From positions 1 to 64,000 of the forward strand of contig NZ_JABERI010000009.1 of NCBI RefSeq assembly GCF_013004375.1: DNA of 64,000 nucleotides, in the 5' to 3' direction. The stretch comes from Acinetobacter terrae. GTDB taxonomy: Bacteria > Pseudomonadota > Gammaproteobacteria > Pseudomonadales > Moraxellaceae. Below, in pieces: positions 26,673-38,831 of the stretch. The number at the start of each line of letters is the position of its first letter. Position 1 is the stretch's first letter. The notes under the pieces are model-generated. The model saw only the letters and a program-made list of their open reading frames with translations. It ran no database searches and was not told the DNA's origin. Both the position numbers and the translations under genes were made by a program.

Positions 26673-26755
26673 TTGAAATATTTGAGTGTTTAAATGCGAT
26701 GGCAAAGTATAAATTTAAAGCTCTAGAGATAATACATCTGAAGCCATTTTTTATT

Positions 26756-27448
26756 TTATTTTTGTGAGGATAAAATCAATTTGGCCAGTTCCAAATCATC
26801 AGAATAGGTGATTTTAATATTATCTGAACGACCCTGCACCACTTTTACTGGCTCACCCACATACTCCAAAGCACTGGCTTCATCCGTAATCGTGATGCCA
26901 TCCTGCAACGCTTTTTCAATCGCATACTTCAATATGCCTAACTTTGAAATTTGCGGTGTTTGTGCTTGCCATAAATAATCACGGCTTACAGTTTTATCAA
27001 TATTATTTTCTTGTTCAACAAATTTTAAAGTATCACGCACAGGAATTGCCAGAATCGCACTACAGTGCTGTTGTATTGCAGTATTCACTAAACGATTCAA
27101 ACAATCTTGGGTAACACAAGGACGTGCAGCATCATGCACAAAGACCAAATCATCAGGTGAAGCAATCTGGCTTAAATAAGTCAACGCATTCAGAACAGAA
27201 TGAACCCGTTCTGCCCCACCGACACAAAAATGAGCTTTATCAGGCTGAGTAAAATTCAATGTTTTTGCAACCGAATCATCTGCACTGATTGCCAAGACAT
27301 AACCTGAAAGTGGCAAATCATTCAAACGGTTCACCGTATGTTCTAATACAGTCTGACCTTGAATCATTTGATACTGTTTAAGTTCAGTTTTAGAAAAACG
27401 ACTTCCAGAACCCGCAGCAGGAATAACCACCCAAATTTTATGGCGCAT
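26756..27448 (-). CDS. ispD: 2-C-methyl-D-erythritol 4-phosphate cytidylyltransferase
   Basis: 230 aa from the ATG at 27448. A start at 27478 would add ten residues lying in the ftsB coding region. It catalyses CTP + MEP to CDP-ME in isoprenoid synthesis. Seen: the nucleotide loop IPAAGSGSRF, KQYQMIQGQTVLEHTV, VHDAARPCV, AIPVRDTLK, TPQISKLGIL and TDEASALEYVG. It overlaps ftsB by 11 bp and ends the pyrG-kdsA-eno-ftsB-ispD series. Confidence 0.95.
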   Translation of the reverse strand: MRHKIWVVIPAAGSGSRFSKTELKQYQMIQGQTVLEHTVNRLNDLPLSGYVLAISADDSVAKTLNFTQPDKAHFCVGGAERVHSVLNALTYLSQIASPDDLVFVHDAARPCVTQDCLNRLVNTAIQQHCSAILAIPVRDTLKFVEQENNIDKTVSRDYLWQAQTPQISKLGILKYAIEKALQDGITITDEASALEYVGEPVKVVQGRSDNIKITYSDDLELAKLILSSQK

Positions 27449-27842
27449 TTGCTGTTGATGCTCCAGTGTCGTCTTCATTTGTTCTTAAATCGACTTTAGC
27501 ATTTGGGTCGATATAAATCGGTTTATAGTGCGTACCAATCATGCTCATTTGTACAAAAGTTTCACGCGGCTTAACAAGACCTAAATCTAAACGTGCATGT
27601 TCTTCAATGGCTTCAATACCATTTTTTAAATCATAGACTTCAGCAGCTAAAACACGGTTACGTTCTTTTAATTCCGTATTTATTTCTGTTTGTTGTTGAA
27701 TTTTTTGGGCCAGTTTTTGATGGTCATGATAACCACCTTCACCAAACCAGAATAAGTACTGAAACCCTGCGATCAAAATGATCGCAAGGCCCAATAATAC
27801 TTTACTCGCAGCGGAGTTAAATATACTTAACATAAATCGCAT
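27438..27842 (-). CDS. ftsB: Cell division protein FtsB
   Basis: 134 aa. One N-terminal membrane span (SKVLLGLAIILIAGFQYLFW), then a coiled coil (KLAQKIQQQTEINTELKERN), YDLKNGIEAIEEHARLDLGLVKPRETF and an acidic tail. FtsB forms the FtsQLB complex that activates septal synthesis. The W/F-x-GEGGYHD turn is the FtsB signature. It lies 7 bp after eno and overlaps ispD, so it is one operon. The tail (about 100-134) is longer than in E. coli (103 aa). Confidence 0.93.
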   Translation of the reverse strand: MRFMLSIFNSAASKVLLGLAIILIAGFQYLFWFGEGGYHDHQKLAQKIQQQTEINTELKERNRVLAAEVYDLKNGIEAIEEHARLDLGLVKPRETFVQMSMIGTHYKPIYIDPNAKVDLRTNEDDTGASTANAP

Positions 27843-27849
27843 TAGTCGC

Positions 27850-29172
<1,323 letters not shown>

Positions 29173-29184
29173 CTATTTAAAGCA

Positions 29185-30045
<861 letters not shown>

Positions 30046-30077
30046 TTAAACTTTCCTAGTTTATTCCTAGAGCAACA

Positions 30078-31784
<1,707 letters not shown>

Positions 31785-31900
31785 CTATAAAGCAAAGTCA
31801 TTCCGCATCAATTCAAAGAACAACAAACAATTGGTTATTCTATCAGCATTTCCGATAAAAAATTAGAGGGACTTTATAGGATTTTCATCTTGGTATTTGC

Positions 31901-31909
31901 TGTTATAAT
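31901..31909 (+). promoter_or_regulatory. Extended -10 promoter of lipoprotein gene
   Basis: TGTTATAAT is an extended -10 (TGn plus a perfect TATAAT at 31904-31909). No good -35 is seen 17 bp upstream. It lies 35 bp before the ATG at 31945 and is divergent to pyrG. Confidence 0.5.
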
Positions 31910-31944
31910 GCTTGCATCCTATTAATGCTTTGTTTTGTGCAATT

Positions 31945-32385
31945 ATGAATAAAAAATTTTTGATTTGTGGCGCTATTGCAGCAGCTTTATTATTGACAGC
32001 GTGTGTAAAAAAAGAAGCACCGAAGGAAGACGAACAAGAAAAAGTTGAGACCACTCAACAAACTGAACAAGTGAATGAACCTGTTCAATTACAACCATTA
32101 GATGCAACTGAAAATACACAAGCTGAAACTCCTACAAATGTTGAAATAGAACGCCAGGAAACTGCGAATACAACGACTGTAATTCGTCGTGAAGTAACTC
32201 AACCAGCAACCACGGAAGCTCCAAAAGCTGAAACGCCTAAAACTGCAGCACCGAAGGCTGAAGCGCCTAAAGCCGAAGAAAAACCGACTCAAGCAACGCC
32301 ATCAAAATCAAATTCTGCTACTCAGTCTGAAGATGATGCGGTTGCTGCTGCAATTGCTGCTGCAACGCCTGCGCTTGAAAACTAA
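31945..32385 (+). CDS. Small lipoprotein with Ala/Lys/Pro/Glu-rich repeats
   Basis: 146 aa from ATG 31945. The lipobox is LLLTAC at about residue 20, so acylation at Cys is expected, followed by VKKEA (a non-Asp +2 residue, favouring outer-membrane sorting). The rest is low complexity: glutamate/glutamine-rich to about 90, then repeats of PKAE/APKA (EAPKAETPKTAAPKAEAPKA) and an alanine run AAAIAAATP. No enzymatic domain is visible. It may be a flexible tether to peptidoglycan or another surface. Monocistronic. Confidence 0.72.
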   Translation: MNKKFLICGAIAAALLLTACVKKEAPKEDEQEKVETTQQTEQVNEPVQLQPLDATENTQAETPTNVEIERQETANTTTVIRREVTQPATTEAPKAETPKTAAPKAEAPKAEEKPTQATPSKSNSATQSEDDAVAAAIAAATPALEN

Positions 32386-32406
32386 GTTAAACTTTAGTTT
32401 AAATGC

Positions 32407-32436
32407 AAAAAACCCAGTGATTTTACTGGGTTTTTT
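32407..32436 (+). terminator. Rho-independent terminator of lipoprotein gene
   Basis: A 12-bp stem (32407-32418 with 32425-32436) with a 6-nt loop and a T run. Confidence 0.88.
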
Positions 32437-32645
32437 ATTGGATGATTAATCCATATTTGATCACTATGGATAACAATCCAAGTTTAATCCCAAAAATAGT
32501 ACTACTAAAAATATAATCCACGTTATTCTTTGAAATGAAAAAATTAAGTAGAAAAATTTAAAACTTGATCTCTCCTACTCTACTGCAATACCAGAGCCGA
32601 GTGATATTTGAGTTAAAATAGAGATAACTTTTAGGGTTTTTAATC

Positions 32646-33122
32646 ATGTTAAAAAAATGTTGTGACCTACTTGAACAACATCAATTAAAGATTGCCTTTA
32701 TTGAAAGTGCCAGCTCTGGCTACCTTTCCAGTCAATTTTCTATTTGCAAGAACAGTGGTGCAGAGATTTTGCTGGGTGGTGTGGTTAGTTATGATCCTTC
32801 CATCAAGATTGATCTCCTGAATATTGATGCCGAGCTTATAGAAAAATACACGGCCGAATCTGCCGAAGTCACAGAAGCCATGGCGATCCATGGCAAAAAA
32901 CTATTTACTCACGCAGATATTGTTGTGGCTTGTACCGGCTTACTCAAACCTGGTGGTAGTGCAACAAAAACAAAACCCGAAGGCACTTTTTTTATCTCAA
33001 TTTTATACTTAAATAAAACCCACAACTTTCATTATTTTATTGATGGAACACCTTTACACAGGCTTTCTGTCTTAACCCAGCATATTGCAGCAGAAATTAT
33101 CAAACTCATTGATGGAGTTTAG
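32646..33122 (+). CDS. CinA C-terminal-like (PncC) family protein
   Basis: 158 aa, the size of stand-alone CinA C-terminal domain proteins that deamidate nicotinamide mononucleotide. Seen: AFIESASSGYLSSQFS (family motif AESCTGG), GGVVSYDPSIKIDLL (Tyr and Lys of the active site), ESAEVTEAMA, VVACTGLLKPGGS and the end AAEIIKL. The usual Cys-Thr-Gly-Gly after the first Ser is replaced by Ala-Ser-Ser-Gly, so activity may be altered. It lies 2 bp before the next gene. Confidence 0.8.
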   Translation: MLKKCCDLLEQHQLKIAFIESASSGYLSSQFSICKNSGAEILLGGVVSYDPSIKIDLLNIDAELIEKYTAESAEVTEAMAIHGKKLFTHADIVVACTGLLKPGGSATKTKPEGTFFISILYLNKTHNFHYFIDGTPLHRLSVLTQHIAAEIIKLIDGV

Positions 33123-33124
33123 TT

Positions 33125-33748
33125 ATGTTGAAATTCAAAACTTTTATATTCGGTTTAATCCTGCTCCCCTGCGCCAGTTTTGCAACTGTGGGAGGACCTC
33201 ATAATGTAGAATTCTTGGGTTATGATGTCAAAGACCAAAAAGTCTATCTACTCAAACACTATGAAGATGGTCGTGGTCGTCTGCCACAACTCTACTATTA
33301 TCAATTTAAAAACAACAAGCAGCCTGAAAAACTCATTCAGGTCAATTCGCTTTATATCAATCCTAAAACCAAGAAAATTGATTACGATCAAGACAGCACG
33401 CAATTTAATAAAGACATTTTAAAAATTAAAAAAAGATTAACTCCCTTAATTGCTGTAAATAAAGCATCAGCTAAAGTTCAAATCGTGAAAAAAACACGCG
33501 TACAAAAATCTGTAAACTCTGGATTTGATGATTTAATCACTGAATATCAGTATCGTTATAAAGTCACCACTCCACAATTAAGCAGTCTGCAACATAAAGC
33601 CGTAGCCTATAAACCCTATTTAAATATTTCCCAAGCATTTAAAATTCCGCAACACAACAAAATCGTTGTCGCGGTTAAATACCTCGGTATTCCTTTTGAA
33701 ACGGGCTATAGCATTGAAGATCCTGTTTTACTCACACTAAAAAAATAA
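33125..33748 (+). CDS. Exported protein of unknown function
   Basis: 207 aa. Signal peptide of about 20 residues (FIFGLILLPCASFA) then TVGGPHNVEFLGYD. The mature part is lysine- and tyrosine-rich with alternating strand patterns (KVYLLKHYEDGRGRLPQLYYY). I do not recognise a family. The 2-bp gap to the CinA-like gene suggests one transcript. Confidence 0.7.
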   Translation: MLKFKTFIFGLILLPCASFATVGGPHNVEFLGYDVKDQKVYLLKHYEDGRGRLPQLYYYQFKNNKQPEKLIQVNSLYINPKTKKIDYDQDSTQFNKDILKIKKRLTPLIAVNKASAKVQIVKKTRVQKSVNSGFDDLITEYQYRYKVTTPQLSSLQHKAVAYKPYLNISQAFKIPQHNKIVVAVKYLGIPFETGYSIEDPVLLTLKK

Positions 33749-33758
33749 AGAGCTAAAA

Positions 33759-33784
33759 AATAAAGCCTCCAAAGAGGCTTTATT
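33759..33784. terminator. Bidirectional terminator between exported protein and prpC
   Basis: A perfect 11-bp stem (33759-33769 with 33774-33784), loop CAAA, with A/T runs on both sides. It serves the two convergent genes. Confidence 0.88.
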
Positions 33785-33798
33785 ACAACTTTTATAAT

Positions 33799-34935
33799 TT
33801 ACGCTGCAGTACGCTCTGCAATCGGCACCACTTTACGCAATTCTGGACCGGTATAATCCGCACTTGGGCGAATAATACGGTTGTCCGCACGTTGTTCCAT
33901 CACATGCGCTGCCCAACCTGTTACACGACTCATCACAAAGATTGGCGTGAACAATTTGGTTGGAATACCCATGAAATGATATGCAGATGCATGGAAGAAG
34001 TCTGCATTACAGAACAATTTCTTCTCACGCCACATCACTTCTTCACAGCGTACAGATACAGGATAAAGTACCGTATCACCTACATCTTTCGCTAAACGCT
34101 CAGACCAGATTTTAATGATGCCATTACGCGGGTCATTGTCTTTGTAGATTGCATGACCAAAGCCCATGATCTTTTCTTTACGCTCAAGCTTGCCTAGCAT
34201 TTCACGTTCAGCTTCATCGGCTGATGTCCAGTTTTCAATCATTTCCATAGCAGCTTCATTGGCACCGCCGTGTAATGGACCACGAAGTGAACCAATTGCA
34301 CCCGTGATACACGAATGCATATCAGACAATGTTGAAGCGCATACACGTGCAGTAAATGTTGAAGCGTTAAATTCATGCTCTGCATAAAGAATCAGCGACA
34401 CATTCATCACTTGTTCATGCAATTCATTTGGCTTTTCACCACGAAGTAAATGCAGGAATTGAGCACCAATTGAATCGTCATCAGTATTTTCTTCGATACG
34501 TACGCCATCATGGCTATAACGATACCAGTAGCAGATGATTGCAGGTAAAGTCGCCAAAATACGATCTGCAACATCTTGCTGTATATCGAAAGATTGTTCT
34601 GTTTCCAGGTTACCGAGCATAGAAACACCGGTACGCATCACATCCATTGGATGCGAATCCGCAGGAATACGCTCCAATACTTCTTTCAATGCCTGCGGCA
34701 AATGGCGAAGTGATTTTAATTTGGCTTTATAAGCAGCAAGCTGTTCTGCAGTTGGTAATTCACCAAAGAAAATCAGGTAAGCCACTTCTTCAAATTGACA
34801 GTTTTCAGCAAGATCTTGCACATCATAACCACGATAGGTTAAGCCTGCACCACTCTTACCTACTGTTGATAGCGCTGTTTTACCTGCCACTTGTCCGCGC
34901 AATCCCGCGCCGGTGAGTACTTTTCCTTCAGCCAT
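33799..34935 (-). CDS. prpC: 2-methylcitrate synthase
   Basis: 378 aa, shorter than citrate synthase (about 425) and typical of PrpC. It condenses propionyl-CoA and oxaloacetate in the methylcitrate cycle. Seen: GLTYRGYDVQDLAENCQFEEVAYL, PADSHPMDVMRTG, LHGGANEAAMEM (active His), GFGHAIYKDNDPR (His) and FTPIFVMSRVTGWAAH with the catalytic Asp region. It lies 26 bp after prpB. Confidence 0.95.
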   Translation of the reverse strand: MAEGKVLTGAGLRGQVAGKTALSTVGKSGAGLTYRGYDVQDLAENCQFEEVAYLIFFGELPTAEQLAAYKAKLKSLRHLPQALKEVLERIPADSHPMDVMRTGVSMLGNLETEQSFDIQQDVADRILATLPAIICYWYRYSHDGVRIEENTDDDSIGAQFLHLLRGEKPNELHEQVMNVSLILYAEHEFNASTFTARVCASTLSDMHSCITGAIGSLRGPLHGGANEAAMEMIENWTSADEAEREMLGKLERKEKIMGFGHAIYKDNDPRNGIIKIWSERLAKDVGDTVLYPVSVRCEEVMWREKKLFCNADFFHASAYHFMGIPTKLFTPIFVMSRVTGWAAHVMEQRADNRIIRPSADYTGPELRKVVPIAERTAA

Positions 34936-34961
34936 TTTTTTAATTCTCCATTTTGAATCAA

Positions 34962-35837
34962 TTATTTAAACAATTTATCTAAAGTATTTTCAAAGGTATG
35001 ATAATCAAGGAATTCGTAAAGCTCTTTACGTTGTTGCATCTTGTCCAATACGTTAACTTGCGTACCATTTTCACGGATAGAACGCATCACTTCCAATGCC
35101 GCTTTTTGCATTGCACGCGTTGCAGAAAGTGGATAAAGCACCATGCTGATCCCTTGTTCACCCAACTCATCGACCGTGTAATAAGGCGTATCACCAAATT
35201 CGGTAATGTTTGCCAATACTGGAACACCTACCGCATCACACACCGTACGATACATGGTAATGTCAGTCATCGCTTCAGCAAAAATGGCATCTGCACCCGC
35301 TTCAACACAGGCACAGGCACGATCAATGACCGCTTGCAAACCTTCTTTCTGCAAGGCATCTGTACGCGCCATGACTACAAAGTTCGAATCAGTTTTGGCA
35401 TCTACCGCAGCTTTAATACGATCGACCATTTCCTGTTGGGTCACAATTTCCTTATTTGGACGGTGACCGCAACGCTTTTGCGCAACCTGATCTTCAATAT
35501 GAACTGCAGCAGCACCTGCAGCAATCATTTGTTTAACAGTACGAGCGATATTAAATGCACCGCCCCAACCTGTATCAATATCCACCAACAATGGCGTATC
35601 TACACGTTCAGTAATACGACGAACATCTTCAAGAACATTGTCTAAACTGGTCATTCCTAAATCAGGTAAACCATAAGAATAATTGGCAACACCTGCACCA
35701 GATACATAAATGGCTTTATAACCCACTTCCTTCGCCATCATGGCTGCGTAGGCATTTACTGTGCCGATAATTTGTAATGGTTTTTCCACTTCCAGTGCTT
35801 GTCTAAATCTTAAGCCTGCAGACATTTGTTGTGTCAT
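34962..35837 (-). CDS. prpB: Methylisocitrate lyase
   Basis: 291 aa from the ATG at 35837; a GTG at 35858 would add seven residues. It cleaves 2-methylisocitrate to pyruvate and succinate. Seen: [36 protein letters not shown], the [10 protein letters not shown] active loop with the catalytic Cys, and [18 protein letters not shown]. It is the first gene of prpBC, divergent from a TetR gene. In Acinetobacter acnD and prpF often follow prpC; they do not here. Confidence 0.94.
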   Translation of the reverse strand: MTQQMSAGLRFRQALEVEKPLQIIGTVNAYAAMMAKEVGYKAIYVSGAGVANYSYGLPDLGMTSLDNVLEDVRRITERVDTPLLVDIDTGWGGAFNIARTVKQMIAAGAAAVHIEDQVAQKRCGHRPNKEIVTQQEMVDRIKAAVDAKTDSNFVVMARTDALQKEGLQAVIDRACACVEAGADAIFAEAMTDITMYRTVCDAVGVPVLANITEFGDTPYYTVDELGEQGISMVLYPLSATRAMQKAALEVMRSIRENGTQVNVLDKMQQRKELYEFLDYHTFENTLDKLFK

Positions 35838-35951
35838 ATTCCTTTCCACAGTTTTCACTTTACTTATCGAATTCCGAGTATATCCATAAACATCTTCATA
35901 TCTATGACTATTTAGAACTTATACTCTAAAACTTTAGTCAAATATTCATCA

Positions 35952-35964
35952 AACACATAGTGTT
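35952..35964. promoter_or_regulatory. Palindrome in the prpB-tetR intergenic region
   Basis: AACAC-ATA-GTGTT, a perfect 5-bp inverted repeat with a 3-bp spacer, lies 115 bp before prpB and 120 bp before the TetR start. It could be an operator of the divergent regulator. Such a short palindrome can also be chance. Confidence 0.35.
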
Positions 35965-36084
35965 ATTTTTATTTTTCATAATTGTGACTTAACAAGACAA
36001 CACCTTTATTTTAAGAAATGTGTGCATATTTTTGCTATCATTGCAAATGTTTTCATTTCTTTGATTATTGACTCTATACACCAT

Positions 36085-36735
36085 ATGCAAGAACTCGCTC
36101 AATTAGAACCTTTAGCTCGTGACATACCGCAAACAAAACGTGGCCATGAACGATGCCTGGCGCTTTTGCTTAGCGCAAATGAGCTATTTCTAGAACGTGG
36201 TTATGATGCGGTGTCTTTAGATGATATCGTCAATCATGCAGGTGGCTCTAAAGCATCCATTTACAAATTTTTTGGCAATAAAGAAGGTTTATTCACTGCA
36301 ATTTGTGATTATCGCCGTGAGCAATTTTTTAAAGATATCTGTGTACCCTTTGAACAAAGTGAAGATGACCTGCGATCCTATTTAATTCAGACCCTCATAA
36401 ATCTTAAAAATCACTTAGTGCTTCCAGAAAATGCAGCTTTTTTTCGTTTAATTATAGAACAGACTCAGCGCAGCCCAAAACTGGCCCTTTATATTAATGA
36501 ACAAGGTCCAAAACATATTCAAATGGCAATAGCCTGTGCACTCACAAAAGCCGATGAACTCGGTATTATTAACTGTAAACAACCCATTTACTCTGCTGAA
36601 CTGTATTTTGGAATTATCCGGAATATTGAATGGCGGATTTTAATGGGTCTTCCAATTCAAGAAAATGATCAAGAAACGTTCGAATACATCGAATATTGCG
36701 TCGATCGCTTCTTGGAAGGTCATCAAAAAGTCTAG
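36085..36735 (+). CDS. TetR family transcriptional regulator
   Basis: 216 aa from ATG 36085 (a GTG at 36022 would add 21 hydrophobic residues and is unlikely). The HTH is in the first 70 residues: LFLERGYDAVSLDDIVNHAGGSKASIYKFFGNKEGLF. The C-terminal ligand domain is a typical TetR helical bundle. It is divergent from prpB, so it may control the methylcitrate genes, but Acinetobacter prp genes usually have a GntR-type regulator, so this is only inference. No clear ribosome site. Confidence 0.88.
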   Translation: MQELAQLEPLARDIPQTKRGHERCLALLLSANELFLERGYDAVSLDDIVNHAGGSKASIYKFFGNKEGLFTAICDYRREQFFKDICVPFEQSEDDLRSYLIQTLINLKNHLVLPENAAFFRLIIEQTQRSPKLALYINEQGPKHIQMAIACALTKADELGIINCKQPIYSAELYFGIIRNIEWRILMGLPIQENDQETFEYIEYCVDRFLEGHQKV

Positions 36736-36740
36736 TTTTT

Positions 36741-36768
36741 TTGCAATTCAGCTCGCTTATAGTATATT
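36741..36768 (+). promoter_or_regulatory. Candidate argF promoter
   Basis: -35 TTGCAA (36741-36746), a 16-bp spacer, -10 TATATT (36763-36768), 78 bp before the argF ATG. The leader then contains an inverted repeat AACAAC...GTTGTT (36796-36812). Confidence 0.5.
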
Positions 36769-36846
36769 AATCGATTCCCTTTCACTTAACCAACCAACAA
36801 CTAATTGTTGTTTTGTTTTCTATTCAGCAATTATTGTGGAGTAACC

Positions 36847-37767
36847 ATGGCTCTACGTCACTTTCTGACCTTACGCGATTTATCGACTTTAGAACTTAAC
36901 CAAATTTTGCAGCGCGCGATTGAACTTAAACGCAAGCAACATAGCAATGAGGTGTTCCAACCTTTTGTCGGTAAAGTTATGGGCATGATTTTTGAAAAAT
37001 CGAGTACCCGCACACGTGTTTCGTTTGAAGCAGGTATGAGTCAATTCGGTGGTAGTGCAATTTTCCTCTCTTCTCGCGACACTCAATTGGGTCGTGGCGA
37101 GCCGATTGAAGATTCTGCACGTGTGATTTCAAGCATGCTTGATATTATTATGATCCGTACTTTTGGTCATGACATCGTAGAACGCTTTGCTTCTTATTCC
37201 AAAGTACCCATCATCAATGCCTTGACTGATGATCATCACCCTTGCCAGTTGCTTGCTGACATGCAAACTTATTTAGAACACCGTGGTTCTATTGAAGGTA
37301 AAACCGTTGCATGGATTGGTGACGGCAACAATATGTGTAACTCTTATATTGAAGCAGCACATATGTGGGGCTTTAAATTAAAAGTTGCTGCACCTAAAGG
37401 TTATGAACCACAAGAGAGATTCTTGTCTGAATTTGCGCACTGCGTAGAACTTGTTGATTCCTCTGAAGATGCAGCTGTGAATGCCGACTTGATCGTAACT
37501 GACGTTTGGGCAAGCATGGGCCAAGAAGAAGAACAGAAAATTCGTGAAAAAGCATTTGCTGATTTTCAGGTCAATGAAAAACTCATGGATTTAGCGCATC
37601 CAAATTGCCTGTTCATGCACTGCCTGCCTGCTCACCGTGGTGAAGAAATTTCTGAAAATATGCTTGACCATAAAAATGCAGTAGTTTGGGATGAAGCAGA
37701 AAACCGTTTACATGCTCAAAAAGCTTTGGTTGAATTTTTACTGAATGAAAATTTAAAGAAAGACTAA
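36847..37767 (+). CDS. argF: Ornithine carbamoyltransferase
   Basis: 306 aa from ATG 36847, preceded by GTGGAG. It makes citrulline from ornithine and carbamoyl phosphate. Seen: the carbamoyl-phosphate loop [40 protein letters not shown] and the catalytic [10 protein letters not shown]. The length suits a biosynthetic trimeric OTC. Monocistronic, with a strong terminator. Confidence 0.97.
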   Translation: MALRHFLTLRDLSTLELNQILQRAIELKRKQHSNEVFQPFVGKVMGMIFEKSSTRTRVSFEAGMSQFGGSAIFLSSRDTQLGRGEPIEDSARVISSMLDIIMIRTFGHDIVERFASYSKVPIINALTDDHHPCQLLADMQTYLEHRGSIEGKTVAWIGDGNNMCNSYIEAAHMWGFKLKVAAPKGYEPQERFLSEFAHCVELVDSSEDAAVNADLIVTDVWASMGQEEEQKIREKAFADFQVNEKLMDLAHPNCLFMHCLPAHRGEEISENMLDHKNAVVWDEAENRLHAQKALVEFLLNENLKKD

Positions 37768-37792
37768 TTGATTAGAAAAATCTTAAAAAATT

Positions 37793-37815
37793 AAGCACCT
37801 TCGGGTGCTTTTTTT
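37793..37815 (+). terminator. Rho-independent terminator of argF
   Basis: AAGCACC (37793-37799), a TTCG tetraloop, GGTGCTT (37804-37810), then a T run. Confidence 0.9.
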
Positions 37816-37865
37816 ATACTCGAATGACTATAATAAATACATAACTTTTATAAGTGATTATAACC

Positions 37866-38336
37866 ATGTCTTTAAAAATAATCGTTTTATGCCTAAGCAG
37901 TTTGCTTTTAGTCAACACAGCACAAGCCAAAGCTACAGAACTCGACCAGTATTTGCTTAAAAAGCAAATCCTCGATCAAACTTATAAAATTAAAGACACC
38001 AAAGCGCTGAATGAACTTTTAGATGTCATCAGTGATGAAGATTCTCGCACCATGCCCTTTCAAGTTGATCAAAACACAGTGATTGAACAATTGCGTTTAT
38101 ATGCCGACCATATTGATATTCAAGGCATTATCACTACACCAGATTTCACTCAATTTGCTGAAGATATTGGCGATAAAGAAGTAAAACTTCTGATTAAACA
38201 AAATTTAATTCAAAATTGTCATTTATTTTTTGAGCATGAATTCCAGCGTATAAATCCATATCATGTTGCAATCAAACTCAGTTCAGATAATAAAAACTAT
38301 CATATGAACATTAAAAACACTGAGTGTCAGTTTTAA
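37866..38336 (+). CDS. Small exported protein of unknown function
   Basis: 156 aa from ATG 37866. Signal peptide about 20 residues (IIVLCLSSLLLVNTAQA, cut before KATELDQ). The mature protein is mostly helical and charged, with a late pair of Cys (NCHLFF and TECQF). I do not recognise the family. Transcription is separate from argF, and no terminator with a T run follows; the 13-bp hairpin at 38345-38374 lies 8 bp downstream. Confidence 0.68.
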   Translation: MSLKIIVLCLSSLLLVNTAQAKATELDQYLLKKQILDQTYKIKDTKALNELLDVISDEDSRTMPFQVDQNTVIEQLRLYADHIDIQGIITTPDFTQFAEDIGDKEVKLLIKQNLIQNCHLFFEHEFQRINPYHVAIKLSSDNKNYHMNIKNTECQF

Positions 38337-38344
38337 CATGCCTA

Positions 38345-38374
38345 TTTGATACGTTAGTTCTCTAACGTATCAAA
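38345..38374. terminator. 13-bp hairpin at a convergent gene junction
   Basis: A perfect stem TTTGATACGTTAG (38345-38357) with CTAACGTATCAAA (38362-38374) and loop TTCT. The right arm contains the last codons and stop of the minus-strand ynfA gene. Neither side has a T run, so it may not terminate by the classic mechanism; it could protect 3' ends. Confidence 0.5.
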
Positions 38375-38715
38375 CCTTGGGGCTGTAAAATAATCATCAT
38401 CGCACCCAGTATGACCACCAATCCACCCAACATATCCCAGCGCGTCAAGATCACCTGATCAACATAGCGCAGCCACATTAAAGCGCTAAAAATATAAATT
38501 CCGCCATAAGCCGCATAAATCCGACCAGAAGCTGCTGGATGCAATGTCAGTAACCATACAAATACTGCAAGGCTTAAAGCTGTTGGAAGCCATAACCAAT
38601 GTGATTTCCCTTGGTTTAAAATTAAATATGGAAAATAGCAGCCCAAAATTTCTGCTATTGCTGTGACAAAAAAAAGGCAAAAAGTGGTTACTACCTTGGT
38701 GATTTGAATATCCAT
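38362..38715 (-). CDS. ynfA: YnfA family small multidrug-resistance-like membrane protein
   Basis: 117 aa, four membrane helices. Typical UPF0060 phrases: [14 protein letters not shown] with the membrane Glu, [18 protein letters not shown] and LMWLRYVDQ. YnfA resembles SMR efflux proteins in fold; its physiological substrate is not settled. Its stop codon lies in the 13-bp hairpin at 38345-38374. It is separated from clpA by a REP-like hairpin and the clpA terminator. Confidence 0.9.
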   Translation of the reverse strand: MDIQITKVVTTFCLFFVTAIAEILGCYFPYLILNQGKSHWLWLPTALSLAVFVWLLTLHPAASGRIYAAYGGIYIFSALMWLRYVDQVILTRWDMLGGLVVILGAMMIILQPQGLIR

Positions 38716-38740
38716 GAATTCTTATATCGTTTGATTCGTT

Positions 38741-38761
38741 CCTTCTCTTTTTGAAAGAAGG
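38741..38761. repeat. Small REP-like hairpin
   Basis: CCTTC-TCTTT-TTG-AAAG-AAGG folds with a bulge. The CCTTC/GAAGG and CTTTTTGAAAG composition is like the larger elements at 9543 and 45085. Confidence 0.35.
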
Positions 38762-38789
38762 TCGGGATAGATGAGAGTAAAGAAAAAAA

Positions 38790-38812
38790 AAAAACCCGTG
38801 CGAACACGGGTT
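38790..38812 (-). terminator. Rho-independent terminator of clpA
   Basis: AACCCGTG (38793-38800), loop CGAA, CACGGGTT (38805-38812), followed by a long T run on the minus strand. Confidence 0.9.
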
Positions 38813-38831
38813 ATTTTATCCATTCAGGTGA

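Noticed and set aside
34998..35645. 215-aa plus-strand frame across prpB
   Set aside because: Antisense shadow of prpB; high His/Thr/Ile content typical of a mirror frame.
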